DNA of 64,000 nucleotides. It comes from Blasia pusilla (lineage: Eukaryota > Marchantiophyta > Marchantiopsida > Blasiales). Of this stretch, positions 37,270-49,399 are shown one piece after another; within the stretch, counting starts at the first letter, position 1, and each line of letters starts with the position of its first letter. The notes beneath the pieces are model-generated. The model was not told where the DNA came from, searched no databases, and saw only the letters and a list, made by a program, of their open reading frames with translations. The stretch spans positions 31,124,001-31,188,000 of the forward strand of contig CM114271.1 in assembly GCA_050084515.1 (NCBI GenBank), in the 5' to 3' direction. The translations under genes were made by a program, and so were the position numbers.

Positions 37270-39475
37270 TCTTGGACATCATTCAAAAAGTCTTTGAAAT
37301 GTGTCCTACCATCTTTAATCTACTGCCTAATATCATGCAGTTCAACTGCAGTAGAATAACGTGCATCCTGCTTAAGTTGCAAGACATCAAAAAAATAGGA
37401 TATTTCTGCATTAAGGCATAGCGACTGCCTTTCAACATCATCCAAAGACTGACAAATGGAGTCATAGATGATTGCAGGTTGGCTACAATTATCTTGATCC
37501 CATTTTGCAAAATTCCCAGTATACCTCTCGGCACTCATCGTCATCACTCCAAACCTGCAAGAATTTGTTCATATGAAATAGAAAAGAAAATTCAAGCCAC
37601 AAACATAGATGAGAGACAAATTGGAAAATGAAGGAGCAGGAAATTAGGATGGAGGTGTAACAACAGCTGGAAATGACATAGCATGTTGTTGCCATCATCA
37701 GATGCACGAGTATGAGAAAAAAGTGCTAAAATTCTAATGGAGAAATAATCAAAGTACAAATGAACCTAGTGAGAGTTACACAATACCACAAAAGTGAAAT
37801 TAAATGTAGTCCAGAAGGTGGGTATTTCTCAATGAAGTGAGCAAGCTCTAGATATTGAAATTGTGCAGCAAGAGCAAGTAGTACCACAAACATAATGAAG
37901 TAATCACTTAAGCTGAGCATAGAATAGAAATGGAAATGTGGAGAAGAAGAAAGTAGAAATGTCAATTTGGTGAGACAAAATGGGCAAAAATAAGATAATT
38001 GTATGGAGCACTCTAATATGTGAGAAAAAAAAATACATCGTAGATACCATGGGTGGAGCAAAATGTATTAAAATTTAAGAAGGGCATAGATTTACTGTGC
38101 AGCATTGTCTAGAACTTCCGAGCGGTGGGGAAATCTAAAGTAAAATAATTCACTGGAAAATAGAAGCCAGGATGAGCTGACCACATCAATTCATATGGCT
38201 AAACTAGTGCAGAAGTTAGTGAAAATTTTCAAGGCCATGAACAGAGCCAAATGTGCGCCACTATGGCAGTAAGATTTCCAACAAAGACTTGCACATGAAT
38301 TGAGTTGATCAGCGGCAAATGTGGAGATAAAAAGCTTACATTTGGAAATTGAGACATAAAGCAGAAAAAATTCACCAAAAATGGAACATAATACACAAAG
38401 TATCCAATACATTAGACTAATGAGAACTAATAAACAATCGTTGACTCTACAGCAGAAATACACTTGGCTAAGTGCATTGCCTTTTGCTAGGAGACTCCAG
38501 CGTTGAGAGGAACTCACTGGCTTGAGGGAGCATAGAGCTACTAGTGGGGTCATGGACATTCTTGATTGGAGAATTGACAACATTAGGATGAGGATCAGAA
38601 ACTAAGATGATAACATCATCAAACTCTGGCAGCATTGGGAAATGTGAGGGATTGTACACATCAATAGGAATAGGCTCAAAATGTGGGAGCTGCCCATTGT
38701 CTTGGGCTATCTTCATCTTATCAATGAGATGAGTAGCTTTAGCGGAGTTAAGGTCCAATTTGGTGCCTCAAGATTCGAAATTGATCCAAACTCATTCCAC
38801 CAGATATAAGATTAAAGCGCCTAGCAACGTCCTTCCTTGTCAGTGAAGTCCCTTTGAAGTCGACATTCTTGTACTTGAGAACTTCGTTTTGGATTCCAAA
38901 AATAAATTGCATGGAAGTTAATATGATATGAGTAGAGAGTATAAATTGTACAAAAATAGAAAAGAAAAACTATAGAATATAGAGGAATACTTGATGCTGG
39001 TGCATCCTTGTTCAAACGTCGGAACTTAGCATCCCAGAGCTGGCCTTGGCTAATGAGACTTTGGATCTGCCTTCTTGTTACACCATGTTCCCAGAAGGCA
39101 GGGACCATCCCTAGGTTGTCCATGTACTTGATCTGATTCTCTGTGGGAAATATGAACCTGGGCTTGAATTCTTCTGGCTACGCTTGGATGTTTGAAAGTA
39201 TCATGCTAGCGAATTCCAGGTAGCTTGAGGGCACATGTGGATCATGAATTAGATATAGCACTAAAGGGCATAATAGAAAATGAGGGAAGGAGGGTATAAG
39301 GAGTAACCTGTACAACCGTCTGAGCGGGGGCATGGTTCTATCGCTGAGATTGAAGATGTGGTAAATTTGTGGGATTCGGCTCATGCTCATACCAAGGCAA
39401 TTGCTCACTTTGCTGCAAGTGAGAAGCGGATCTCACACTACGTCCCCTGCTTGAGTTGGCTTTAGTCGACATGCC
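37270..39475 (-). pseudogene. Unknown multi-exon gene, copy 2, directly downstream of Helitron helicase
   Basis: Function not recognised. Minus-strand order: (1) about 39,470-39,330, Ser/Arg-rich and ending WYEHE; (2) about 39,245-39,000, with SSYLEFASMIL, then ENQIKYMDNLGM, FWEHGVTRRQIQSLISQGQ and WDAKFRRLNKD; (3) 38,758-38,468, with LIDKMKIAQDNGQLPHFEP and ending SPSKRQCT; (4) 37,547-37,270, a coiled-coil-like segment with STAVELHDIRQ, a TAG, then IKDGRTHFKDFLNDVQEY. Pieces 1, 2 and 4 pair with the pieces at 7,771-10,144; the TAG falls where the other copy has Gln. Part 1 begins about 45 bp after the helicase stop, so the gene is probably carried by the Helitron, either as an accessory gene or as a captured, still-intron-bearing host fragment. 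Confidence 0.55.
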
Positions 39476-41997
39476 TAAGTAAGTGCTGCAGAATAGATAG
39501 CAATACAGAATTTGGAGACACTTGGAACTACCTGACCAAGCACTAGGAAGTCATTAGGCTCCAATGATCCTAATGTGTGTAGTTGATCCTTGCTCTTCAC
39601 CCTGGATAGCATAACATATACTAATCCCACAGCAAAAATTGGCTGAACAACCAGTAAAAAAGGACCTTCCACGGTAGAACACTGACTCTTGTGGGCAGTC
39701 ATGGCATAACCTAATATAAGTGGAAATGATATCTTGATATATTTACGATTCGAGTCATACCTCAGGGTAGAGAATTGGTTCTACCTATCTTGATAGCATG
39801 TCGATTGGATTGAAGAGTAACAACAATATAAACTAACTCATTGTCTTCATGAATAAGATCAGACACTGTACCAAGAGATCCATTGGCTGCCTCGCACTTC
39901 AAGTTAACATTAGATGTAATCATAACTGGACAATATAGTGCGACGAATGGTAGTTGGTGAAAAAACTCATCATTTAACCAAATATCAAATTCTGGTTGTG
40001 AGGGAGCGTCAGAAATAACATTAACTTTGATAATAGAGGCATCTCCAAAAATCCTTCTAAGTGATAGGAGATTGAATATGGCAATGTCATCACAATGAGT
40101 ACAAATGATTGTTGTGCTAGAAGTGATGAAATCTATAGCTTCATTCTCATACACAAAGCAGGATTGTAGATTGTCATCAATCTGGGCCTATGTTGGAAGA
40201 GCAGATCTGATAGAAGTTAGGAACTGATTTTAAAGAGGATCACTTGAATGGCATACAGGTGTAACCAATTCAAAGGAGAATATATTTTCCAAGAAAATAG
40301 AGGAAGTAGTATGACAGCCATGGCATACATTTTAAACTTTATGGTTGCAAACAGGTGGAAGCTGGCAGAGGTTGCCTACAAGGATGAGCAGCTCCCCACC
40401 AAGCAAATTCTGGCTGCTGCATTTTATGACTTTATTTATCCGCATCACTATAATTTGCAATAGCCTAGTTGTCACCATTGAGAACTCATCAACTACAATT
40501 ACTTGGGCAGCTTTAAGTCTCATGTAAGGATCTGAAGTAGCGTGCATAGTTGGCATATCACCATGGATGGGAATGCTGAAAGCATATTGAACTGTAAGAG
40601 CTTCTATATGAAGACGAACAACATCAATACCTGTTGTTGTAGTGAGTAGAGGTGACATTCCCTTAGATTTCCACTAATCATACATGAATTTCACAAAGAA
40701 AAACTTACCACAACCAGGTCCTCCTTTGAGGAGGATTAAATAAGATGTAAGAGATGTGATGTGTGCAAAGAGGAGTGTATGTTCAAGGTTGAGGATTGCA
40801 ATATCTAGCTGATCGGGCACATCCTCTTCATATGGATGGATAGAGCCACTATGCATAGTTTCAAAATTGATGAAGGAACTTATATCCATGTCAAGCTCAG
40901 GCTGCTCAATGCTAGTTGCTTTAGCAATTATTTCTGCCTCGTAAACTTGACTCCACAAGTTTTTGACTGCGTGTTCTTTACTGAGCTTATGGACGTCAAG
41001 CATATCATGAATTAATTTCCTATGAATGCACTCATGTATATGTGTCCAATTCTGGGCCTGGAATGATGTGAGGGTTTTCTCAGATCTAAACGGACATTCT
41101 CAAGTAGCACTAAATAAAAGAATTCATTCCACTCATAAGGTGGATGGAATTCAGTGAATTTAACAAGACGATTATTCCTACTAAAATTATTACCTAAGTG
41201 ATCCAATCCAAAAAACTTTATCACTTGGATTCTTTGGATAGGCTTCCAAGATCTCGTAACTATTCCAAAAAGCAAAGGATGATAGTTCTTCAAGAGCAAC
41301 TGGCCTATTTGCGTAGAAAGTTGTGGGATGAATGCATGGTATAGATGCGGATTTGTAGCGATAAGTTCTCCTTGAGGGAGGGTTGCAATCAACATAGTGA
41401 ATGGCTTGCGACCTATATATAATTGGAATCTAAAGAGAGGTTTGTGCAGCTTTTGTAGATGAGATAGCTCTGTTTAGAACAACCCCGAAGACAAGACGTA
41501 GCTTAATGTCATCTAATCCACCAAGTCCGAGAGATTTAGCTGATTTTGTATCAATATCTAAAGACCCAGTGGGCTCTGACTTCAAAGCATATTAGAGAAG
41601 ATAAAAGGACCAGTCAACATTGGTTACCCTTTGGATGTTCATGTGGGCTCCCGAGAGCAGGAGCACTAGGGGATGGTATGGAATGACATTACGGTGCTCA
41701 GCTGAGGGCCTAAAGTAACTCCACTTCATTGAACGCGGATCAATAAATGGATGCAGATTAGGATTCACATGAGCAGAGAATCCTAGGTAACAATATGGTT
41801 TTTGGGACCGCTTTCTCACTATGCAAACTCCTTCCTTGCTTCGGTGCAATTGCTTCTGAAGCACTAGGCTTAAGAGTTCATCATTTGGGCTGAGGGTAGA
41901 CCTAGAATGCAGGAGATGCAACTTGGGGTCAACACATGGGATATATGAACATATTTCTGATGAAATTCGGTCAACATCATCTGGATGGAGACACAAA
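39475..41997 (-). pseudogene. Helitron protein, C-terminal part: end of Rep and Pif1-like helicase
   Basis: Starts at the chromovirus edge with LCLHPDDVDRISSEICSYIP, the usual continuation after the Rep HxH motif. It continues through CYLGFSAHVNPNL, VIPYHPLVLLLSGAHMNIQ and a two-tyrosine motif reading YLL, stop, YALKSEP near 41,592. Helicase: Walker A GGPGCGKF near 40,720 (Phe replaces the usual Ser/Thr), Walker B VIVDEFSM, LVGNLCQLPPV near 40,360, and MTAHKSQ..VYVMLSRV near 39,640. Several in-frame stops and a frame change break it. Family knowledge: HUH endonuclease-helicase for rolling-circle-like transposition. This copy cannot make a functional enzyme. Confidence 0.9.
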
Positions 41998-44024
41998 TGT
42001 TGCGACCCTCATAACCAAACAACACCAAATAGGCGCCAAGCGAAACATCAGAACTCAAAGGAACTCACGCTGCGAGGTTTGCGCTTTGGAGAGGCGTTTG
42101 GAAAAGTCTCTTGGAAAAGTCTAAGAGACGAAACGCAGAACAAAGTTGTGCGTTTCATGCGTTAGTGGTCGTAACCAGAAAACCTAGACCAAACGCGAGC
42201 CAAGATTTGAGATGAGTTGAGTCTTGGGAGGTTGGTTGCCAAAGAGGTGAGAACCAGTTTGGAACACGACTAGCGTTTGGGAGAATCTGACTGCGTTTAG
42301 GACCATAACGTTGAGCGTTCGGGACAAGTAAGGGCGCGTTAGAAAGCTGATCTTGAGATGCTTTCGACGCACCAAAATCTCAGCAAACGCATAAGTACAG
42401 GCTGAGATATTGGCCGAAAACGATTGAGAGAGCAATCGGGTTGAGGGCCAATTGGAGAGGCCCGGGTGTCTTTCCCTAAATGTAGGCGGGCCCCGGAGAT
42501 CCCCAGAAGTACTAGTAAAGGAGGACTCTCTCCGAGATGTCTCGGGAAATGAATCCCCACTTTGGGCGCCAAACGGCGTTTCAGGGGCACGGGATGGAAC
42601 GGGAGTTTGGCGTTGGAACTCGAAACCCAAACCTGATCCAAGGGAGTGGACTTTGTACGCCACACTTGGATTCCAACCCGAGATTCACTTCGTGCGAATC
42701 TTGGTGAGGAACTCATTGGATGTCTATCGAACAGTTGGAACCGCTAGGCGCGAAACGTTGTTTCAGGTTCTTGAACCGACCAGAAAGTCTGTCCCAAGTC
42801 TTTTGAGATTTGCCCGTGTTGTAAATCGCGAAACTAGGAAGGTTGAGCTTGATGAGAGTCCGAGACGAGAACTCGGAAAGTAATCCCCCTGATTGATCCA
42901 AGACCCGACTAATCGAAGTGCGTGTGTGGATGCAGATGAGCATTGAGAGCGTGACTGTCGCGACCTTCATGACCAAACAAGTGCCAAGCGGAACATCGGA
43001 ACATTAGCGGGCTCACGCTTAGATGGTTTGCGCGTTGGAGTTGTCTCAAAGAGGAGACAAGAGACGAGACGCGAGCGAGAAGTCGCGTTTCAGATGTGAT
43101 GGTCGCGACTGAGAAACCTGGACCAAACGCGGAATGAGACTTGAAAGAAGTCGAGTCTAGGAAGTGGGTTGCCAAAGGAAAGATCCGGATTTGGAACGCC
43201 ACTTGTGTTTGAGAGTTTCCAACTGTATTTATGGCCATAACTTTTAGCACCGAGATGCGTTTGGAGCAAATAAGAGTGCGTTGGAAAGCTTATGAAGAGC
43301 CGGTTCAAACACACCAAAGATCGCTGCAAACGCATAAGCAGCGGCCGAGATAAGACCCGAAAACGACTGTAAGTGGAGTCGGGTTGAGGGCCACAATGAA
43401 GGGCCCGAACCTCTTTTCCCAAAGGGGAGGGGTTATTGGAGAACCCCATAAGTACTAGTAAGGGGGAAGGTCTCCAAGAGTGCTTGGAACCCAAACCCCA
43501 CTTTGGGCGCCGCGGGGCGGCTCAAGGGCATGGAACGGAACGCGAGTTTGGGCGTTGGGTTGGAAAACCTGCACCAAGTCCATTGAGGCGATTTTAGACA
43601 TCCCTCTTGGATTTCACGCCGCGACTCAATTACTTGGGTCTCGGTTCGGAACTCACACGAGGACCGTTGAACAGTTGGGATCGCTAGGCGTGCAAGTGCC
43701 GTTTCAGATCCCTGGACTAACCAGGAAGTCTGTTCCAAGTCTTGAAGGACTTGCCATGTGTTGGGAGCTAGGAACTAAGGAAGGTTGAGCTTGATGAGAC
43801 GCCGAGTTTAGGACTCGGTGGGTTGGAACGCCGGTTGGCCAAACCCGACTAACGAGAGTGCGTGTTTGGGTGCAGATCGGCGATGAGTTCGTGACCTACT
43901 GAACGCACGCTTCAGCAACACTAAAGATTGACGTTCAAGGAGAGTAGGGGCGCGACAGTGACCTACTGAATGCACGCTTCCGCAACAAACAAGATTAACG
44001 TTCAAGGAGAGTAGGCACACAACA
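41998..44024 (+). repeat. 5' LTR of the chromovirus (interrupted)
   Basis: TGTTGCGACC at 41,998 to CACAACA at 44,024. The LTR proper is 41,998-42,955 plus 43,963-44,024, about 1,020 bp, matching the 1,018-bp 3' LTR closely. The gap is a nested solo LTR. Confidence 0.92.
42956..43957 (+). mobile_element. Nested solo LTR (1,002 bp) of a related subfamily
   Basis: Starts TGTCGCGACC, ends GGGCGCGACA, and is flanked by a perfect 5-bp duplication GTGAC (42,951-42,955 and 43,958-43,962). It is clearly homologous to but diverged from its host LTR, so it comes from a sister lineage. Confidence 0.93.
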
Positions 44025-44026
44025 CG

Positions 44027-44040
44027 TGGTATCAGAGCTT
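44027..44040 (+). promoter_or_regulatory. Primer-binding site, initiator tRNA-Met type
   Basis: TGGTATCAGAGC two bases after the 5' LTR end is the standard plant retrotransposon primer-binding site for initiator methionine tRNA. Confidence 0.93.
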
Positions 44041-44174
44041 ATCCTTGATGAGTGTGAACTTGGGGTTGTTGAAGATCTGGACGTTTGGGAAGAACTCAAG
44101 GTAGCCGGAAGACCGCGACGTTGAGGAGGAACGTAAGAGTTGAGGAGGAGATCTGAGAAAGCAAAGACTCGCAA

Positions 44175-45230
44175 ATGGGGACCAAAGGCGAAGAACCGAG
44201 GAAACCGCGAGTCAAAGCAAAAAAGCCGAGAGACGAATCAATGACGGACCGAGAGCCAGAGGTGGAATTTGCGACTCCCAAAGTGCCGAGTCCTAGACAT
44301 GAGGATGTTCCAACCAAAAATCTTTCCGCGGGACCTTCAGTTCCAAACTTAAACCATCCGGTCTTTTATATCCAAATGATGGGATGGATGAAGGTGATGG
44401 CGGACCAGATGGCCGAACAGAGCAAAGTGATATCAGAATTCAAGTCAAATGGAGCCTCTAGTTCCGGCAAGAAGCTTTGTAAGACTAATTTGCCAACGCC
44501 ATTCACCGGAATGGGGTGTTCTCGGAAAGTGAGCGAGTTTTTAAAGGAACTCGAACTTTATCTCGAAGCGCAAAAGGCAGACAAACAAGACAAAGTGACT
44601 GTAGAGGTCACGTTTCTGAAGAATCATGCTCTCCATTGGTGGACGGCTCACCGTAAAGAACATCTAGGTCATGGGAAAACGTTGAGTTGGGAAGATTTCA
44701 AGGAGTTGATTGGGAACCGATTCACTCCGGAATATCAGGAGTATCGCGATGGCATGGAGGTGGTGAGGTTGCGCCAGAGTGGATCCCTTGGCGCTTATGT
44801 GCGAGAGTTTAGTGCACTTTCCACGGATGAACATACAAAAAAGGTGATCTTCCTAAGTGGACTCAAACCGAGTGCCGAAAAGGCCCTCTTTTGTATGCCT
44901 CACATCCCATAGACGTGCGCGGATCTTCTGAGACTAGCAGAGCGGATTGGGGACGATGAAGTCCAACACCCGAAACCCTTTGAGCCAAAACGTTTTTGTA
45001 AGTTACCGAAAAACAAAGGGACATCCAAGAGGGTTTGGAATTGGGGTGAGCGCGACCACGTAGGGTTTCTTGCCCCAGCAGCAAAACGAGTGGAACTCAA
45101 CGCAAAGCCAAAAGGGCCGCCGTTTACGAAGTCAACGAATGCCAAAGTGATTTGCTACAACTGTGGTGAACTGTGTGGACATATGGCTAAGGAATGTGTT
45201 AGGCCCAAGGTTAGTAAACTGAGTATGATT
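44175..45230 (+). pseudogene. Chromovirus gag
   Basis: ATG at 44,175 (MGTKGEEPRKPRVK). The retrotransposon-gag domain shows LKNHALHWWTAHRKEHLG, TLSWEDFKELIGNRFTPEYQ and LRQSGSLGAYVREFSAL. A TAG at 44,910 ends the first frame; the same frame continues to a zinc knuckle at 45,153-45,197, CYNCGELCGHMAKEC. The knuckle has five residues rather than four between the second Cys and His. It builds the virus-like particle in active relatives. The stop makes this copy defective. Confidence 0.88.
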
Positions 45231-45932
45231 ACGTTTGCCGCTAAGCATTTATCGGAGGGAGATCTAGATACATCTCTACAAGTCACCAAGAGAACGCCCA
45301 ATTTGGTTTACCTAGGATCCAGGATCGCTAATCGCGATGTAATGTTGCTCGTTGATACTGGTGCTTCGCACTCATTCTTGAGTCCGAGAATCGTGAAAAC
45401 GTTGGGATTACCAACCACCAAGGTGGATGAACCCATTAGGGTAGGATTCGCGGGAGGCAAGTCCCACCAGACTTCAGATCTGGTTTTAGGGCTAGTTGTG
45501 AGATGCGGAGTATTTGAGTTGAAGGAGAATTTCACAGTTTGCGACATGGACGGTATCGACGGAGTCTTGGGGAACACATTCTTGGATGCGTATGAGGTGG
45601 AATTGAGGCGAAGACTTTTGAGGTTGAGCATCTTGGTTAACGGCAAACGGACGGACGTCATATTGGTTTGCGAGGTGCCTAGGAAGACGGAGTTGGTGAA
45701 TGCCATCACAAGGACGAGTTTGGCCGAGTTAGAGGAAGGATTCCTTTGCTTGATGAGACAAGTAGAGGATGATGCACGCACGAGATGTAGAGATCAGAAC
45801 TCAGCTTCAAGGGGAATCCCTGAAACACTCAAAAGAGTTGTGAAAGAATTTGGAGATGTGTTGACTAAGGAGCTTCCGACTGAGTTGCCACCACATAGGG
45901 CGGTTGATCATAAGATTGAGGTGATACCATGA
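45231..45932 (+). pseudogene. Chromovirus aspartic protease and RT N-terminal linker
   Basis: Continuous in frame with the gag zinc knuckle. The catalytic LLVDTGASHSFL lies at about 45,345-45,380, then GIDGVLGNTFLDAYEVE. The linker ends KELPTELPPHRAVDHKIEV and is closed by TGA at 45,930, just before the usual [11 protein letters not shown] junction to RT. No separate start codon is needed in this polyprotein. Confidence 0.9.
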
Positions 45933-46292
45933 TCTCAACCACCTTCAAAAGCACCATATAGGTTGAATCAAGAGGAACTTGCTGAGTTGAAGAAACAATT
46001 GGGTGAACTCCTAGAGAGGGGTTACATCCGAACAAGCAAGTCACCTTATGGGGCGCCCGTTCTCTTTGTAAAGAAGAAGGATGGGAAGTTGAGACTCTGT
46101 GTTGATTATCGGGCGTTGAATAAAGTGAATGTAAGGAACAACTATCCTCTACCAAGGATGGATGACCTCTTTGATCAATTTTTGGGTTCCAAGTATTTCA
46201 GCCGGATTGACCTGAAATCAGTATATTATCAGATTCGGATTGCCGAAGCGGATGTAGAGAAGACTGCGTTGTCGTATAGTAAAATCAACTAG
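45933..46292 (+). pseudogene. Chromovirus reverse transcriptase, first part
   Basis: Reads [19 protein letters not shown], then [41 protein letters not shown] and [15 protein letters not shown] (motif A Asp). It breaks after EKTAL at 46,269; about 20 bp of filler precede repeat B. The protein resumes at 47,551 with RTRYGSFEF. Confidence 0.93.
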
Positions 46293-47546
46293 TGTGTAAA
46301 CTCCTTCGTCATTAAGTGTTAGATAGAGTTTCATTAGTATTAAGTAAATTGGCTTAGAAAAAGGAGATTCTTATGTTTAAATCTCTTTATGGTGCCTCTT
46401 TTATGCGGGCCCAACTTTAGGAAAAGGAGGTAATAAATAAAAGATGACTTTATAAAAGTAAAGTAGTTGCTTTAATGAAAAGCAAAAGTAGTCTTGGTTG
46501 GTGGCTAGGTTAGTTGGGGTAATTTGGAAAATATCATGTGGGTAAAAGAGGATATTTTGGAAGAGATAAGAGGAAATCTACTTGTGTCAAAATGTGATTG
46601 GCTAAGCCTTGAGAGGAAGCCATGTGGCACAAGATAAGATAAGCTCTATTTCGTACTCTTGTGGATCCCTTGTGAGTATATAAAGAGGAGGGACCTTTAA
46701 GGGTTCATCACCTTCTATTCCACATCTTGAGTCTTTCGTGTCTCTCTTGAGTGTATGGCTTTGGGATTACTTGCTCTTCCAATGAGAGTGGATCACCCCT
46801 CTTGGGAGAGTAACTTGACCATGGTCTATTGTTCGAGAGATTTCTAGAGTGGTGCGTGTGTGTGTGGGAATGAGAGGTTTGTCACAGAGAGGAGTTTAGT
46901 CATACTAAAATAGCGGATGTTTTTTGTTACTTCCCCAATGAGAGTGGATTACCCTCTTGGGAGAATAACTCCGCCAAAACCCATTCTTGAGGAGAGTAGA
47001 GAATGTCTCCAAGCATGGATAGGGGGTGGAGCACGAGCCATTTGTGCCCGACTTTCCTTTCCTCAATCCTTACCATGTCAAGGTACTCTTTGTAGATAGG
47101 CACTGGTTCACTCGCTATTTAGTTTATCACTTTGGGGAGGCGTTCATGAATCAGGTCATGCAATCTCCAACTCCGGTGATTCTTCCTATTGTCACATATG
47201 GAAGGACATGGGATTGTACTTTGTATGTCCTTATATAGCAATCCATGGATGTCAATAGGTCTGCTCAAGTAGGGTTTAACACTAGTTGTGCTATCTTCCT
47301 CGTGTACAAGCGTAAAATAGTTTATAGGGATTTTATAGTTAGGAATTTTGGGGTCCGATGTTACGAAGAAGTGATCGCCTCAAGCACTTCCATTTGTGAT
47401 ACTGCAATCGTGAGAGAATGGAGAGTGTACATCATAATTTTATATTGAAAAAGGAGAACTTATTAGAGAGCTCACCTTGCATCAACCGCATCTACCGCAG
47501 CTAGAAGGCCCGCCCTTGCTCGAAGAAAGACTCTCGACACGACAGC
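46293..47546 (+). mobile_element. Repeat B, copy 2 (about 1.26 kb), inside RT
   Basis: Same repeat as 29,672-30,927, here in the chromovirus RT. A TATA-like 'tatataaa' is at 46,677. Between 46,753 and 46,990 a segment 'ccaatgagagtggat' plus 'cctcttgggagagtaact' occurs twice. A clear target duplication is lacking at this copy. Whether B is a solo LTR or another element type is unresolved. Confidence 0.75.
47026..47448 (+). CDS. Unknown two-module reading frame in repeat B, copy 2
   Basis: 47,026-47,238 reads EHEPFVPDFPFLNPYHVKV, LFVDRHWFTRYLVYHFGEAF, then VILPIVTYGRTWDCTLY. 47,245-47,448 reads KRKIVYRDFIVRNFG, EEVIASS and VREWRVYIIILY. Both frames are nearly the same in copy 1 at 30,481-30,829. 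The first module also resembles the ORF at 56,773-57,453 (ILPIVTY and LV.HF...FM). No known domain; could be a relic of a TE protein. Confidence 0.45.
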
Positions 47547-48470
47547 GTGTAGAACGAGATACGGTTCGTTCGAGTTTGTGATGATGCCTTTTGGTCTTTG
47601 TAATGCGCCTTTGACGTTTACCACTTTGATGAACTCCATCTTTCATAAGGAGACGGATGAGTTTGTGATCATCTATATTGATGACATACTCATCTATTCG
47701 AAAACACTAGAGGAGCACGCTCGACATTTGAAGACGGTGTTTGAGAAACTTAGGGAACAAGTCAGTATGCGAATGCGGATAAAGTGAGTTCGGTTTGACG
47801 AAGATCAAGTTCTTGGGGCATGTGGTTAGTGCGGATGGAGTGAGTCCAGACATGGAGAAGGTAAGCGCAATTGCCGAACGGGAACCGCCTTCCACGGTGA
47901 AGGGATGAGAAGGTTCATCGAGCGATCCGATTTTACGGACATACGTGAAGAACTTTTCGGGAATAGTGAAACCTCTCACGGATTGGACCGCAAAGTTTTC
48001 CAATACTATATGGACCGAGGAAGTGGATAAAGCGTTCAATCGAGTCAAAGAGATCCTCTTGCAGAACCGGATTCAAAGCGCGGAGTTTGACCAACCGTTC
48101 GAAGTGCACACGGATGCTAGTGATTTCGCGATTGCGGGAATGTTGGTGCCAAAAGGGAGACCTATAGCATACGAGAGCAAGAAGCTTAGCAACACCGAAA
48201 GGAGATGGCCTACTCATGAGAAAGAGTTGTTTGCAGTGGTTCACTACTTGAGGAAGTGGCGTCACTATGTGGGACTTCACAAGACTCGAGTATTCACCGA
48301 TAATATATCGCTCAAGTATTTTGAGACCCAGGATCACGTAACGCCAAAGCAACTTCGGTGGCATGATACCTTGGCATTGATGAATGTGGAGCTAATCCAC
48401 AAGCCGGGGAAAGACAATGTCATTCCAGATGCGTTAAGTCGCAGGGATGAGCACATGCCATCGACGACAC
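47547..48470 (+). pseudogene. Chromovirus RT second part and RNase H
   Basis: RT resumes with [22 protein letters not shown], the catalytic [15 protein letters not shown] and [15 protein letters not shown] frame change occurs at about 47,785, with another before 47,945. RNase H: VHTDASDFAIAGML, PIAYESKKLSNTERRWPTH (catalytic Glu follows), VFTDNISLKYF and PDALSRRDEH. Catalytic acidic residues remain visible, but frameshifts kill the polyprotein. Confidence 0.92.
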
Positions 48471-49390
48471 AAGTGTTGAGAGCAATGTTCCCTAATGAAA
48501 CAGACCTGGAAAGAAGGATTCGTGAAGGATACATGAAGGATGCGCAAGCGAGGGAGTACCTTGGGAAGTTAAAGCGGGGCGAGAAGGTGGCCAATCTGAG
48601 TTTGAGACACAACTTGCTAAGGTTTAAGCAGAGCAGGATCTATGTAGGCCAAGGCAAGCTACGGACCAAGGTGTTTGTGGAATGTCATGATGGACCTTTG
48701 GCTAGACACAAAGGGGAGAAATCCACTCTTGCTGTTTTGACCAAAAGGTTCTTTTGGCCCAACATGAAGGAAGATGTTGCTCAATATGTGAAAAAATGCG
48801 TGACCTGTTAGGCGAACCGCGTTTCTTATGCAAAGAAACAAGGCTTACTTCATCCTTTGCCAATCCCGGAGGGACCCTTGCAAAGCATTAGCATGGACTT
48901 CATTATGAGTCTTTCGGAATCTGAGGGATACAACGCTATATTTGTGATAGTTGATCGGTTTAGCAAGTTGGTGAGGTTTGTGCCGACGAGAGAGTCTGCG
49001 ACGGCCTACACGACTCCCCGACTGTTCCTGGATGGTTGGTGGCGAGCGCACGGATTTCCTAGGAGCATTGTGTCCGATCGAGATCTGAAGTCTACCAGTG
49101 CCTTTTGGAAACATCTATTCAGGAGGTTCCGGACCAAACTCAGCTTTAGTACGGCCTTCCATCCTCAAACGGATGGGCAAACGGAAAAAGTAAACTCGAT
49201 CGTAAACCAATACTTACGGAATCACGTGAGTGCAGACCAGAGAGATTGGGCCAAGTGGTTAAGTATGGCTAAGTATTGTTACAACTCGACTAAGAATTCA
49301 GCAACCGGAGAATCTCCGTTTCTTCTGGCGTATCAAAGAGAACCAAAAGGGCCTCTTGACTTAGCTCTTTTGAAGGGCGCTACATAGACA
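48471..49390 (+). pseudogene. Chromovirus integrase
   Basis: H..H..CVTC zinc-binding region near 48,680-48,808, with TAG replacing the Gln that normally follows CxxC. The core shows SMDFIMSL (first Asp), VSDRDLKSTSAFW (second Asp) and HPQTDGQTEKVNSIVNQYLR (Glu), i.e. a full DDE set. It ends PLDLALLKGAT, stop. It would catalyse strand transfer in an active relative. Confidence 0.92.
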
Positions 49391-49399
49391 CACACTCGT

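Noticed and set aside
42184-43800. Several long ORFs on both strands in the LTRs (also 50,804-51,603 and 11,840-12,479)
   Set aside because: They are open frames in repeated LTR DNA, present on both strands, without domain content, and shift between LTR copies.
46259-46292. Inverted termini TGTCG...CGACA for repeat B copy 2 with a GCGT duplication
   Set aside because: The TGTCG at copy 1 belongs to the RT coding sequence, so the apparent termini are not shared between copies.
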